This document shows positions 26,201-38,239 of a stretch of 64,000 nucleotides of DNA, one piece after another. Both the position numbers and the translations under genes were made by a program. Position 1 is the first letter of the stretch. Every line of letters begins with the position of its first letter. Source of the DNA: Paramecium octaurelia. Taxonomy: Eukaryota > Ciliophora > Oligohymenophorea > Peniculida > Parameciidae. Location: NCBI GenBank assembly GCA_905182995.1, contig CAJJDP010000016.1:310001-374000 (forward strand), read 5' to 3'. Below the pieces are notes generated by a model. It had not been told where the DNA came from, ran no database searches, and saw nothing but the letters and a program-made list of their open reading frames with translations.

Positions 26201-27027
26201 ATTAAGGTCATGAAAAATCAATGATGCCCCACACTCAATAAAACAATCAATGGGATTCATAAAATAATTAATAATTCCATTAGCAAAACTATAAATAAAA
26301 TGATAGACACTAAAGAAACTAAAATTCCCATGATTAAGGTAATGGCCAGTAAAATCAATAATAATAAAGATAAAATAGCTATGCTTTTCCCTTAGAATAG
26401 TATGGAATCTAAGAATTTTTAACTAAAAAAGACCAGACCAATTAGAAAAACTTATAAAAATCTATTGTTAATCCAATGTAATATGATCTTGAATAAGTAC
26501 CATCACCAAGCATAAAATAAAATAATTATAGAAAGTAACAATAATAATAATCGTAATAATAATACCCACAACAGTTTTAGTAGTAATAATACGAATCATA
26601 ACAATAATAATAACCATTTTAATAATAGTAATAATATTAGTATCCATAGTAACATTAATTCTATAATAATTAAAAACCAAGGGATAATAAATTTAGAAAC
26701 CAGTCACCACATCGTCAATAAGGGTTTTAGAGGTAAAAGTAACATTATTAGAATCACTAAGAGCCTCACGTAAAAAAACAAAGAAAATTTAATCCGTATC
26801 ATGAATAATGTTCCAATAATTAAAGCTTCAATTACAACTAGGGGCCATCCAATCAGAATACTTAACCTTACTCTTATTAAGATTAAATGAATAATAATTA
26901 GATCCCTTACAAGAATTCTAGTTCATACCCTCCAAGTCCAATACACTCATCAAATTAACCATCAAAATAATAAATGTTTGAATTTTTTTGTTCAATGTTT
27001 TATGACAAGTTCTAGTCGGCAGAGTGA
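23203..27027 (+). CDS. Very long Gln/His-rich protein (about 1266 aa), unknown
   Basis: One frame is open for 1274 codons with TGA as only stop; removing the probable 24-nt intron 24110-24133 leaves about 1266 aa. Residues 1-110 are the only globular-looking part, hydrophobic and helical. The rest is low complexity: Gln (mostly TAA/TAG), Asn, Lys and Ser, a basic Lys/Arg/Glu segment around 25430-25800, and a His-Gln tract near 25930-25985. A compact segment near residue 400 (QNYWWSQFEDRCHKAMS) may be a small domain. No family recognised. Intrinsically disordered scaffold or RNA-associated protein are possible readings. Confidence 0.78.
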
Positions 27028-27173
27028 GAAAGTTTTAATAATTTTTAAATTACAAAAATATTATTTTAATAAATCTATGAATATTTTCATTTTACTCTCT
27101 TTACCCACAACTAGACGAATATTGTTGAATATCAAATGATAAAATATAAATTATTTATTTATTATTATAACTC

Positions 27174-30100
27174 TCATTATGCTAATGCAAGGGCAACTTT
27201 TGTTTTTTATTGATTATCTAATTATTCATTTAATGAGGAGTTTTATGATCTTAAAGCTTCAATTTCAGCAAATGAAACTACTAATAAGAAACTGTATTCA
27301 TCTATTTTATATTGAAGACTATTTAATTTGGAGTATTCGAACTTCCATTACCCTAAATCCTAAATAATATTCAACTTAACAATTATACCTTTTCTAATTC
27401 AACAATTTTTGTATCTGCCTCATTTAAATCATGAGTTAATTGCTCAACTAAGACTTAGAGTTCGTTAGATTTATCTTCCAATTTCTTAGCTTTAAACTCG
27501 TGTCTCTTAACTTCACTACTTAATAAAGCCATTTTATCTTCATATTTATACTGATAATATTATTTAATATAAATACTTTGATGTCTTCAAGTTCTGCAAT
27601 CTTACTCTCTAATTATGTAATTTTTTATTTGAACTATTCTATGATTTCATCCTTTGATTGTGATTCCTTTTCTAATTTCTTAATTTAATTCTAAAGATCC
27701 TCTTAATTAACAAGTAATCCCTCTATTTCAGCAATTTGTTATTTGAGTTGAGTAATTTCAGCAGATTTGCTTTAATTTTCATCAGTTAATTATTATAATT
27801 GGTTTTCTAGTGAACTCAATTATGTTTTTAATTCATTAATATCTTCTAATTGATTATGTAAATCATTTAGTTCTTAATCCATTTTCATTAATTCTTAATT
27901 TTATTGATCAATTTCCCCTTACTTCTTTTAGTTGAGGACTTTTAATCTTTCAATTTCTGATGAAAGCATAGCTAATTTATTTTCCATTTATTCCTTCACA
28001 TGAAGTAACTATTGATATTGTTAATCCAATTATTCATATTTTTATTTCCATAATTTTAGTTCTTTTTCTAATTCAGCTATTCTATCATTTAGACTTTCAA
28101 TTTCTAATTTTAAGGCATCCATCTCAGCCAATTAAGCTTATTGATCTTATATGATCTTTTTTAATTCATCAACATTTTCCATTTTTTCAAGTTTATACTT
28201 CATCCCTTCAATGTGTGTTGAAAGCATGGCACATTTACTTTAAAGATCATATTTTTCTTATTCTGATTACTAAATCTTCTCCTCCAAACCTTTTCGACCT
28301 TATTTTTCATTTTATAGTTGCTCTTGCAATACTGAATTTGATTCATTTAATTGTTGAATTTCCACCTTCAAAGTATCAGAGGACAATAATTCTTTTTGTA
28401 ATTATTGATTTTATTATTAATGATTTAAGACTTCTTAATTCTTTTATACAATTGTTTAATTCAACCTCTGATTTTCTTGCTTCAATAAAGTTAATCTATT
28501 TTATAAATCCAAAGTTGGATCTTCTTCATTGGCTAAATTGGATTCAGAGACCTTCTTATAACTTTATTACAATGAGCTTAATTATTATTATAAATCCGCA
28601 ATAACTTGTTCTGAATTAGCTTGCTTATGTACTATATTTTGTGCTTTTTGTTCATCTAATTGTCTTCTCAATTCTGCAATATTTGTATCTTACTAAGTTG
28701 ATTATCCTCTTAGTTTTTCTAATTCAGCTTAATAGTTCTAATTCATTTATTATTGAGCATCGTATTTACTCTATAATTAATGTAATTATTCTTTAAGTAA
28801 ATTGAGATCTGATAATTATTGCTCAGCTGCTTTTAATTATTCAGTCTTTTAATCATTTAGATATCTCAATCTTTGAGATTCAGCACTTAACATTGCTACT
28901 TTATTTTCTAAATCATATATTTTATTATTAGCATCTTAGAGTTTTTATTCAAGCTCTGTTATTGTTTGTAATTTCTTCTCTAGCTCATCAATGGTATTAT
29001 TTGCTTATTCTAATTAAAGAACTAAATCTTCAATCTGCTTTTATAATTCATCTATTTCATTCAGTTATTCTTATAATCTTTTCAATTCTTCTTGTTCTTA
29101 TAAAATTTTATCATTCTTTTATTTCAATTAAACTTTTAATCTTTCTATTTCAGCTGCCAACATACTTACTTTGTTTTCTAATTACATTTTCTCTTCTTCT
29201 AATAACTTAAATTTGTCTAGATTTTTCAATAATTCAGCATTTTATTAATGCAATTATTCATTTTATCTGTGTTGCTAATCTAATTCTTATTACAATCTTT
29301 AATTTTCTTATTACAATAAAGATAAAGATTTAATTTTTTAATTTTACTCTTAAATAGTTAAATCTGCATTATTAAGATCAATATCCTTTTACTGTGATTA
29401 TTGTTATAGTTATTAAAGTTCTGCACTTTTATCAGTCAACAACTTCTTCAATCTATCTAATTCTCCAATCAAACCCTAATGTAATTTTAATTATCCTTTA
29501 GTGGCTTCCAACTCTATTTATAACTTTTGTTTATCATCATTCAAATTATGAACTTAAACAGTCAATTTATTTTATTCCTGATTTAAGGTATCTATTCTAG
29601 CAACAGATTCTTTTTATGCAGATGAGAGTTATTAATGTTGCATATCAAGATTCTAATTTAGAGAAAAACTCTTACATTATATTTAATTTTCCATTAATCT
29701 AGTTGTTTAAGAGCATCAGTTAAATCTTGTTGGAGTTTCTTTTAACTATTCTACCATTCTATTTTCTCTCTATCTAATTGGGCTTTTAGAAATTGTACTT
29801 CTGTTGGATTATATTCAGCTAATTTTTATTTTAACTCGTCTATTTCCTTTTGTTTCTTTTAATCATTTTCGGTATATTTTAGTTTCCATTGTTCAATCAT
29901 CCTTTCTTTACCTTCATTTTGATTATGCATATCTTGTAATGCTTATTAAAATGCTTCCAATTCCTATAACTATTCTTAGTATTCTCTACACTTTTGTGAC
30001 AACTATCAATTAGAAATAATTAATACTTAGCCTATTGTATCCTCTCTTTCACCAACTAATTTCTTCAATCTTTCTACCTCTACTTATTAATTCAGTAGTT

Positions 30101-30554
30101 TTTGATTTTCAATTACTAAATCATTCATTTCTCCTCTTTGTTTGTCCATATCGGCCTGAATTTTGGAAATATCAATTTAGAACTTTTTGGCATCTTCTTA
30201 AGAACCCAAAATCCTTGATTGTAATTCATCTTTCTTAAATAGTCAGATTAATTGAGTACTATTTCATTTTCAATATCATATTTAGCCAATTAAGCTTCCA
30301 ATGTAAAATATTTTTTCTTCCACAACTCTAACTCATCCTTATACTCATCATCATGTTCTTTTGATTTGTCATATGAAACAGGGTTTTTCTCTTTGACTAT
30401 TACTGTGGTTGGTAAATTTTGGGCTGCTGGAATCACATAAGAATGACCCATGTTGGATGCAATTGGAATAACTAACTCATAATGACAATCTCATACCTCT
30501 ACTGGGTGATCTGACTGAAATAGCTTATGAAGACTATGGTCTAAAGGAAGCCAT
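27174..30554 (-). CDS. Long coiled-coil protein (about 1075 aa)
   Basis: Seven exons on the minus strand; six introns of 23-29 nt sum so that the coding length closes exactly. The start MASFRPQSSQ is chosen because a 25-nt intron joins it to a well-formed segment VIPIASNMGHSYVIPAAQN; the internal ATG at 30451 is the alternative. From about residue 60 to the end it is continuous heptad-repeat coiled coil rich in Gln, Glu, Leu and Asn. Several blocks contain the recurring motif KVxMLSxEIERLK, suggesting internal repeats of roughly 100-150 residues. Structural role in the cytoskeleton or basal apparatus is likely but not shown. Confidence 0.82.
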
Positions 30555-31606
30555 TCTTAAATAATTAATTATTAATAATAAAGATATTTTTATCAAATAC
30601 ATGAGACAACTATCAAAATTTAGATAGTTATTAACTTTGATATTGTTTAAGAACCTCTCAAGCATTCCCACATCCATTTCCAACTAGTTACTTTACGATA
30701 AATCTCAATTTAATATTTGACCATTATCTACAACTATACATACTTTAAGGTAACGAATAAATTTTCAAAAGTCTTAAGCAAATTGATTTAATTGAGATTT
30801 TTGTTGTCTATAGTTCAATATTAAATATGCTAATGTTTGTACATTTTAATTAGAACAAAATTAACATCATAGGGCTTATAATTAATATTAAGACTGCATT
30901 TTGAGAGTAGATCTTCATTTCATATCAGAATTTACTCATCAAATGAAAATATGACAGTTATTAAGGTGTTCTCAATTAAGCGTGATAATTTTTCCATTGT
31001 TAATAATGAGGGATATGAATATCTATACTAGAATAGATTTTTAATTCAAGAAAATTTTATTTATTAAATTTATTTACTTTTAAATAATTGATGACCCTCT
31101 TTCAATTTAATTTTGGATAAATCTCGTATTAATTCTACAAATTTTAAATTTATTTGTTTGATTCCTGTTATTTTTTTCAAAAAAATATTTTATTTCTTTT
31201 TCTTAATGATTTTTTTCAAATGTTAGATTTTGTTTTATCTAATATCAATATATTTTAACATTTCATGAACTTTGATATTATTAAAATGGCACATAAATTC
31301 GTGCATAAATATTTATCCAAAATAACAAACTATGAAACAATACTCTAGCCCAATTTCATATAACTCTAAATTATCTAACTGTGAGTTTTACAATTTGATA
31401 AATATCAATAAGAAATTGACACTGTTATATGAGTTTCTTTAGCAAAAACTTTTGTTGAGCAATTGATAATTCATTGAAATCTGACGATTGATACTTCCTC
31501 CTTATATTCTTATTTATAAGCACCCCTTATATAAGAAATGCGACTATACAGAATTAATTTCTAGTTTGTTTAATTTTTTTCATATATTTTATTAATTAAT
31601 CATAAA
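30555..31606. other. 1.05-kb gene-poor interval
   Basis: A+T-rich sequence between the start of one minus-strand coiled-coil gene and the 3' end of the next. Short open frames occur on both strands but none has a convincing start, composition or intron structure. Nothing recognised. Confidence 0.5.
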
Positions 31607-32949
31607 TCAGTATACCGAATTACTTCTATCTTTAGTTTTTTTTTATACATCCGCTTTATTTTAAATGGACATATTATACTTATGTTTACTTGTTGTTTAT
31701 TCCTTTTTACCTGTAATAATCAAAACCTTTAGTTTCTTAAGATTATTTGTAAGTTTTATTTAAGAAGCTATTAAAATTTCATTTGTTTTTTCTAAGTCTT
31801 AAACATATCGATACAGTTCATCTAGTTTGGTCTCAAGCGATTTTGTTAATAGTAATTCATCCTGCAACTTTTATTTATATTGATTAAGCTGTTTATTCAA
31901 AGTTTTATTTGAGTCTGCCAAAGAGGTCAATTAAATCAACAATTTATTGGGACTTATGAATTATCCCCCCCTGCCTTAACATGGAGTTTGAGCGTTTGTT
32001 TATGGATAAATCTTTTTGTCATAGGTTAGAAACTATTCTATGGGAAGATGTTATTCTTCAGATTCCTGTTGTTTCTCAACATTAATTTATTGGATCTTGT
32101 GAGCTTTATTAAGATCGAGCTTGGGTACTGTGATTTATTAATTAGGATTAGACGGTTGTTTAACTTTCATTGGCAGTGACTCCAAGTAATAACTTGAATC
32201 ATTGATATCAGGACTTTATTCTGAATTTAATTTATTTTCTGCATTCTTATCTGTGGTTAATAAATCCAACAATAAGGAAATCTTTTTATTCTCTTACCTA
32301 AATAGATTATTCTCCTAATAGTAATAGCTGAGAGCTTTGCTCATTGTCTCAAGTTGATTTTAAAAGATTAGGTACTCACTTTGCAAAGGTATTTGCTTAA
32401 TCTATAGTAGAAATTAATTACGATTTTGGTTTTGAGACGTTTTCTAGAGAGAATGTTCTACAATTAATCACTCAATTCTTAGATTTGATTATCTTTTCCT
32501 AGAATTTAATTTTAGAAATCAATTAATTTCTGATGCTTTTCAGCCTGGATATCGAGTATTCTTTAAGAGTTTTCAATTTCAATTTGTTGCAATAGGAGAT
32601 TCTAAAATAATATATGTAATTTACTTGAGCTCTCAATTAATCTCTCTACTTTCTTAATTCTTCATTGATGGATAATAGTTTGTTATTTTCATCCATCAAA
32701 TTCGAGATTATGAATTAAGTATCATGATAATCATTTGCATCAGACTTACACACTTCGATTGATAACTATGGGACACTTGGTAATGACTGAATTCAATAAT
32801 TAAAATACATAGTTTGTGCTTGCTTATCCTCCTTGGATTTTAAGAATCTGTTTATTTAATTATAGGAGATGTCTAAGCTCTGTGTTTTCTTCTTAAAGTA
32901 GCTTAATTTCTTATTATAAGAAATTCAATTTTGTATTAAAACTACTCAT
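31607..32949 (-). CDS. Coiled-coil protein (425 aa)
   Basis: Four exons joined by introns of 22, 23 and 20 nt. The protein starts MSSFNTKLNFLQQEIKLLQ and is mostly coiled coil in two blocks, separated by a Pro/Asn/Gln-rich linker that contains TPCQGRGGQ. The C-terminal 120 residues form a second coiled coil (LNKQLNQYKQKLQDELLL) ending in a basic tail. It lies 51 bp downstream of another minus-strand coiled-coil gene. No known domain; centrosomal or ciliary scaffolds have comparable organisation, but this is only analogy. Confidence 0.8.
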
Positions 32950-33000
32950 TAATTATAAATTAAATTTTCAAAGTTCCCATATATATATATCTGTATTAAA

Positions 33001-33712
33001 TCATTGACGAACAATTAGCACTTGCTTATTAGGACTGATATTGTGTATCTATTGAAGCGGAGGTTTCTTGGAATATGATTGATTTTATGACAAATTGTGA
33101 AACGAAGTCTTGTTGATAGATAATCTATTTGAGTTAACATCAGGAAGTGAAGGAACTCTTCTCTCTTTTACCAGATTCTAGGAGGGACTTGTAAAGCTGC
33201 AATTATGCACTCTCAAGTGAGGAGACAGTCTCTATTTATGAATTCTACAAGTTTACTTTAACTTCTTGAAAACTGTTCTCTTGAATAGAATTCGTCCTTG
33301 GTTTCAGTTATTACCTCGACAATTCTACCTTGAGTTGATTGTTCTCTTGTTTAATTTCTGATAATTCCTTTAGAAGTGAAGCTATTTATTGTTATTCAGT
33401 TTAACCTCTTGTTCTCTAATAAAAACATGAATATGAATACTTGCAAATTTTTGATTTCGTCTTAGGCAAATGCCAACTCCCTCTACATAACATAAATCTA
33501 ATCCTTGTGAGTCTATTCTTGTTATTCAAATTGGTAATTTAACTACATGATGTATTAGTTTAGTTCTTCCAATTATCTGAAATAAATAGCATTTCTTACT
33601 AATCATAGTTTTAATATTTCTCGACTTATGCCTTCAATTTATTGATCTCAGATTGCTTTGATTCTAGTAGTTAGCTCATCTTTTATAATTGGCTTTCTAT
33701 ATAGTAATTCAT
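33001..33712 (-). CDS. Coiled-coil protein (212 aa)
   Basis: Four exons on the minus strand; introns of 23, 25 and 25 nt. The N-terminal 140 residues are heptad-patterned, including KQSEINKLKAQVEKY and QLEELNQYIMQLNYQFEQQ; the C-terminus is basic and Ser/Pro-rich. The chosen start is the first in-frame ATG; the frame stays open about 200 bp further upstream, so a missing 5' exon is possible. It is placed head-to-tail with the 31607-32949 gene. Function unknown. Confidence 0.7.
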
Positions 33713-34161
33713 TTTTGAGTCTTTTTGAGATATAACCGTTAATAAATTAATATATATTCTCTTTGTAATAGTTCTAATGACAACCAATTTATTTTGAATT
33801 TCTAGAGTGAAATTCTTATTAATATCACTCCAATACAGCCTATTACTATCAATCCTAAGATTGGGAATAAGACTCAATGAATTACTAAATCCAATCCCAA
33901 AAAAAATCAATAGTGTTCTAGATTAGATTGGAATTCTATTATACGATAATTCAATTTATATTTATAAAGGATTGTAAATTAATGTTACCCTTTGAGGTAT
34001 TTTAATATTTGCTTGAATTAGAAGTTGAAAAATATGAAAGTGAATTTAATAGTTTGTGATAAATGTGAAAATAAGCTTTGATGAATAATTACATATTGGT
34101 GAATCAATTAGGATATGATAAATTGTATTTGTATTTGCAATTTATATTTTTTATTTTTACG
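33713..34161. other. Divergent intergenic region
   Basis: Between two divergently transcribed genes. The + strand frame of the next gene stays open upstream to an ATG at 34081, but the intervening codons are mostly Phe/Tyr/Leu/Ile like AT-rich leader. No other feature recognised. Confidence 0.45.
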
Positions 34162-36066
34162 ATGCAAGAAGAGTTACTTCATCCTTCAGTATTCTAGGTT
34201 ACATTACGTTGCAAAGATCATAAACAAGGACTTATTATCAAAGGCTGCGCAGATAGGAATTGCAAAAGAAAGAAAATATTACTTTGCTAATAATGCCTAA
34301 ATGAGGATGCTCATATGGAACACAATACTAATGTGCTTGGGATAAAACAATTCCTTGCTGAATTCAGCTAATCTATATACTAGGCCACGTAGTAGAATAA
34401 AACTTAATTAGAATAGTTTCTAAATAATGATGAAAATCTTAAAGTATATAAATATATTCAAGATAATAAACATCATCTTAAAAAAGTGAAAGATAATATT
34501 GACTCTTAAAAGACTCTTGTGGCTTAAGATATGACATTCATTGTAGAATAGTTCTAGGTGTACTTGTAATAAGTTAAAGAAAACGTATTTCGAAAATTGG
34601 ACTAATTTTACTCAGACTATGAGTAATTATTTGAATAAACCAGAAAGTAATTCAATTCTAGATTCTTTCCTGCAGCCAATTACTTTTTATCAACACCTAT
34701 GGCTTTGACTTGTAAATTAGGGTAATAGGGTGATAATTCAGAAGAATTCTTAAGGAAACTAAAACTAATTGAAAATAATACTTTGGAGTATCTATAGGAA
34801 TCATTTATAAAATTGTTAATAGCAAATGAGTCACCTAAGATTTTTGAATCTGATTAATAAAGATTATACTCAACAATATAAGAACCTTTATAAAGTTATT
34901 TCTTAGGTTGGTATTCTAATTAAGATCGCATCCCTTAGCCTCTCTAATTAGTGTAATAATCATCAAATAATTCTATTAATTCTTAATAAAACAATTAGAT
35001 GAATCCTAAACCAATGAAACGTGAAATTTATGGACTTTCAGACTCAATAGTTATTGGTAAATCTGGAACATATTGCAAATTCAGTAGGGCTTTAGATCCT
35101 ACAAAAAGATAATGGCCCCATATTAAATTGAGTAGAAGTTTTACCTTAGATTTCATAATTGGGGCAGTGATAGGATTAAATAAATCAACATTTGTTATGA
35201 TTGGTTAAAATGATTCCAAAATGAGGGTGTTTGATACTGAGAAGAAATCTTTATTGGCCTTTGATGGGCATACTCAACAGATCAATTGGATAGAATCATT
35301 ATCCCCGAACACTTTTATAACAGGAGCAGATGATGGTTAAGTTTATTACTGGATTTTTTAAGGTCAAAATACGAAAATATAGGATTAATATACATTTTCA
35401 AACAAACCCATTTTAGCAGGTCTAGATTTGCAAAATAATTCATTTGCATTTGTAGATGCTGATGGAAGATTGGGATATAAAAATATTACGACCAAACTAG
35501 AATTATTTCTAATTTTTGGTATTTAAAAAGTGCAAGGTAGATAAAAGAAGTATAAAATGGCATTGATAAAACCTGGAGAACTGTTTTGTGTATATGTGGC
35601 TGGAGAATAAGGAGCCACTATAATCTAAGTCAATGATAAGGAGAAGTTGTTAAGAAAGTTGAATGCAAACACGTTGCCTTGTAGTTAAACAATGATCCCA
35701 TTATCAGTTAATGAAATACTGATTGCATCTAGTAATGGTGTTAAGGTATGCAATACAAACAGAGATGACATTCTTTAAGGTAATGATGTTGACGTAGTAC
35801 TGCTGGAATTCACTCCTTCATAAATAATATATGCTCTTTGTATTCCAGTTGAGAATGGTTAATGTCTGCAATATCGAATTTAGAAGAGAGGTAATGGTTA
35901 ATATGATATCCAATAATAAGATTTGTTAATTGATGGCATAACCTAACTTTCATCTAAGTATGCTTTATTAATATCATTTCAGACTTAAACCCAGAGTCCA
36001 ATTGATTAAAAACCAAGACAAAGTGATGATGGCCATTGTGGATTAGAAGAAAATCAACTTTTATGA
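34162..36066 (+). CDS. B-box-like zinc finger and WD40-like repeat protein
   Basis: 634 aa, no intron needed. Near the N-terminus is a zinc pattern C-x2-H ... C-x4-C ... C-x2-C ... H-x2-H: RCKDH, GCADRNC, LCQQC, HMEHN. A helical/coiled segment of about 200 residues follows. The C-terminal half has beta-propeller-like repeats, the clearest reading VFDTEKKSLLAFDGHTQQ followed by SPNTFITGADDGQVYYW, typical of WD40 blades. This TRIM-like order (zinc, coil, propeller) is common among ciliate proteins of unknown role. The start is the ATG at 34162; 34081 is in frame but AT-rich. Compare the shorter relative at 20104. Confidence 0.82.
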
Positions 36067-36209
36067 TATTACTATAAAATGAATAAATTAAAAAAATGGT
36101 TAAGACATTTAATAGAGATCAAATTTCTAGTTGGCCATTTTGCTATCTTTCTTATTGTGTCCATAATTGAGAGGTAAGGATGGTGTATTAATTAACTATA
36201 TTAATTTAA

Positions 36210-36853
36210 ATGATCGAAAAATCAAAAATTCGATAAATGCTTCTTGATAAATCGTTAGGATAGATTTTGAAAGTTGATGGACCTGTAGAATGCATTCAAA
36301 ATGAAGAGCAATTAGTTAATTTACAAGCCTTTCATTAACATTTTCATACAACTGCCAAGAGAGAGCACTCAGCTACATCCAGATTCAGAAACAAGGTCGA
36401 AAAAATATAGGATGAATTTTGGAAATGCATTAGACCCAGAACACCTTCAGTCTCTATCAATTGTAGATAAAGAGTGACGATATTCGAAGAATAAAGAGAT
36501 TTTCAATTGCAGTAAGCCACTAATTTTGTAATTCCATGGGAGCCAACCAGAAAACACATTCCACTTGATAAATAAACAAAAAGAAAATCGTGGCATACTT
36601 AAGCTGCCATGCCTGATTTGAGTTGCGATCCTCCAAAACCGAAGACCATTTGCTATGTCAACTATTCTAAAGGATCGTTTAATAAATAAAGACCAACATC
36701 ATAATATCATATAGATGACAGGAAGGCAACATAAACATACTTACATTTGAAGTACATTATAATTAAAAAAGACCTAATTTCTAAAGAAGAAATATGGATT
36801 TTGCAAGATTGGTTGATAGGAATAATGCATCTCCGTATATCAATAAATTCTGA
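36210..36853 (+). CDS. Unknown basic protein (about 202 aa)
   Basis: Open from an ATG at 36210 (an in-frame ATG also lies at 36180) to TGA 36851-36853 if a 35-nt intron is removed after LHL. The protein is basic, with WEPTRKHIP, SWHTQAAMP and CDPPKPKT, and no membrane segment. No family recognised. Its last 14 bp overlap the end of the opposite-strand bL17 gene; an alternative without the intron would run much deeper into that gene, which argues for the intron. Confidence 0.65.
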
Positions 36854-37541
36854 AATATCTTCTCATATCTAATGGATTCTTATTTTCAATCCAAAGGTCC
36901 TTTTCAACAGTCTCTAGTTTGCGTTTGAAAAATTTAACATCCTAATCTGCTCTTTTAATTTCAACAGTGGGAGTGTTAGGATCAGCTTAGAGAGCATCAA
37001 ATCTAGATTGGGCTTAGTCTAATTTATCTTTGATGAAATCTCTCTCTTCTATCAACCAAGTTTTATTGTATTTACTAATATCCACAATCTTACCTGTCTC
37101 CTACAATTGCTTGTATTAGGATTCTTCATATTTGGCTATTTCATTCTTTGTAAACTCAATATATCCCATTCTAGCAAAATCACTTCTTCTTCTTTTGGTT
37201 TCTACAACTTTGAATACTTATTCTTTTGGATCTTTGAATTTAGGTACGATTTCATTAATAAGTTTCTTAATAGCGAATTTAGTAGTCAGAATACCTAAAT
37301 AGTATTAAATAGAGATGATACCCATTAATCTATTGATAGCATTGCCTCTATTTTTGCTGGCATATTATCCCAATTTGAATGTCTTATGAGCTACAAATTG
37401 GAGAGCTCTGGCTTTGGCCCAAGTAGTGTGAATACGTTCATGTGTCACCAATTAGGTCATTTGAGTTCTCCACAAATGCCATCTCTGTTTTGATGTTCTG
37501 GCTAATCCAAATCTCTTAGGATCAGATAATCTATATCCCAT
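36840..37541 (-). CDS. Mitochondrial ribosomal protein bL17
   Basis: Intronless, 233 aa. The first 110 residues match the bacterial L17 family: LSDPKRFGLARTSKQRWHL (His/Trp replacing the bacterial HR signature area), TQLVTHERIHTTWAKARAL, the characteristic loop that threads through the exit-tunnel region. A C-terminal extension of about 110 residues is charged and helical, as often in mitochondrial ribosomal proteins. Location in the mitochondrial large subunit is inferred from this bacterial-type ancestry. No presequence is obvious. Confidence 0.88.
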
Positions 37542-37573
37542 AATTAATATAATTAATAAATAATATTTCTTAA

Positions 37574-38140
37574 TCATTTTTTATTGCTAGCTCCTCCTCC
37601 TCCATACTTGACCTTCCCCAATAAGAATTCACAAACTGCCAAAGGAGCTTTCTCCTTCATCTCCTCTAGTGATACCCATTTGGATTCAGTGGAATCATCA
37701 AAACAAACAAAGAATTCTATTCTCCCACAATCATGTTTAACTGATTTCACTTAACAAGGCTTGCTTTTTCTTGGTTTATGAGCAGTGTTCCCAGTAGTAT
37801 TATTAGTCTAGACGCTATCGGAGTCTTTTGCTTATTTTTGTTTTTCAGGTGCTTTATCTAATGATTTATCTCTCTTCTCACTCTGTCTCCTCTCTCTCTT
37901 CTGTTCTTCAGGTTATCTTATCATTTAGGAATCTTGCTTGATGTGTTTTTATGGTTTTGGTTCTTGAGGATCAAATCCCAAATTTCTCAATTCATAATCA
38001 TTGACCAACACTAACATTTCCTGAGTTAATTGAGTCATGGGTTCAATAGAGACAGAATTGTTACTCCATCTAAATTTGTAAGTGATGCCATCTGAATTCA
38101 CTTTTTTCTTGATCAACTCTATTGGATGCTTGATATTCAT
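37574..38140 (-). CDS. HP1-like chromodomain / chromo-shadow protein
   Basis: 188 aa. N-terminal segment reads IELIKKKVNSDGITYKFRWSN then IEPMTQL, which follows the chromodomain pattern (hydrophobic strand, YxFRW, then xEP); the usual WEP tryptophan is Ile. A Lys/Gln-rich linker of about 60 residues leads to a C-terminal segment CGRIEFFVCFDDS ... KWVSLEEM ... PLAVCEFLLGKV that resembles a chromo shadow domain with its conserved Pro. The order chromo-linker-shadow and the small size are those of HP1. A heterochromatin role is an inference. The start is the first ATG; the frame is open further upstream without one. Confidence 0.65.
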
Positions 38141-38239
38141 TTGGGAGATAATTATATTCTTGTAGATACCTCCAGCCCAGTATAAGTAGGACAAATATTC
38201 GAATGGTTTATCAAAATAATATATAACATTTATTGTACA

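Noticed and set aside
28215-29210. Plus-strand hydrophobic ORFs resembling multi-pass membrane proteins
   Set aside because: Antisense shadows of the long minus-strand coiled-coil gene; hydrophobicity comes from reverse complementing Lys/Gln/Glu codons.
30457-30720. Plus-strand ORF (MQLEQLTHNDN...) starting 5 bp from an opposite-strand ATG
   Set aside because: It is antisense to the first exon and first intron of the minus-strand coiled-coil gene, whose true start is at 30554 once a 25-nt intron is removed.
34034-34080. CRIPT-like start (VCDKCENKL) upstream of the zinc/WD40-like gene
   Set aside because: Reads into TGA after 15 codons and no downstream CRIPT sequence follows in any frame.
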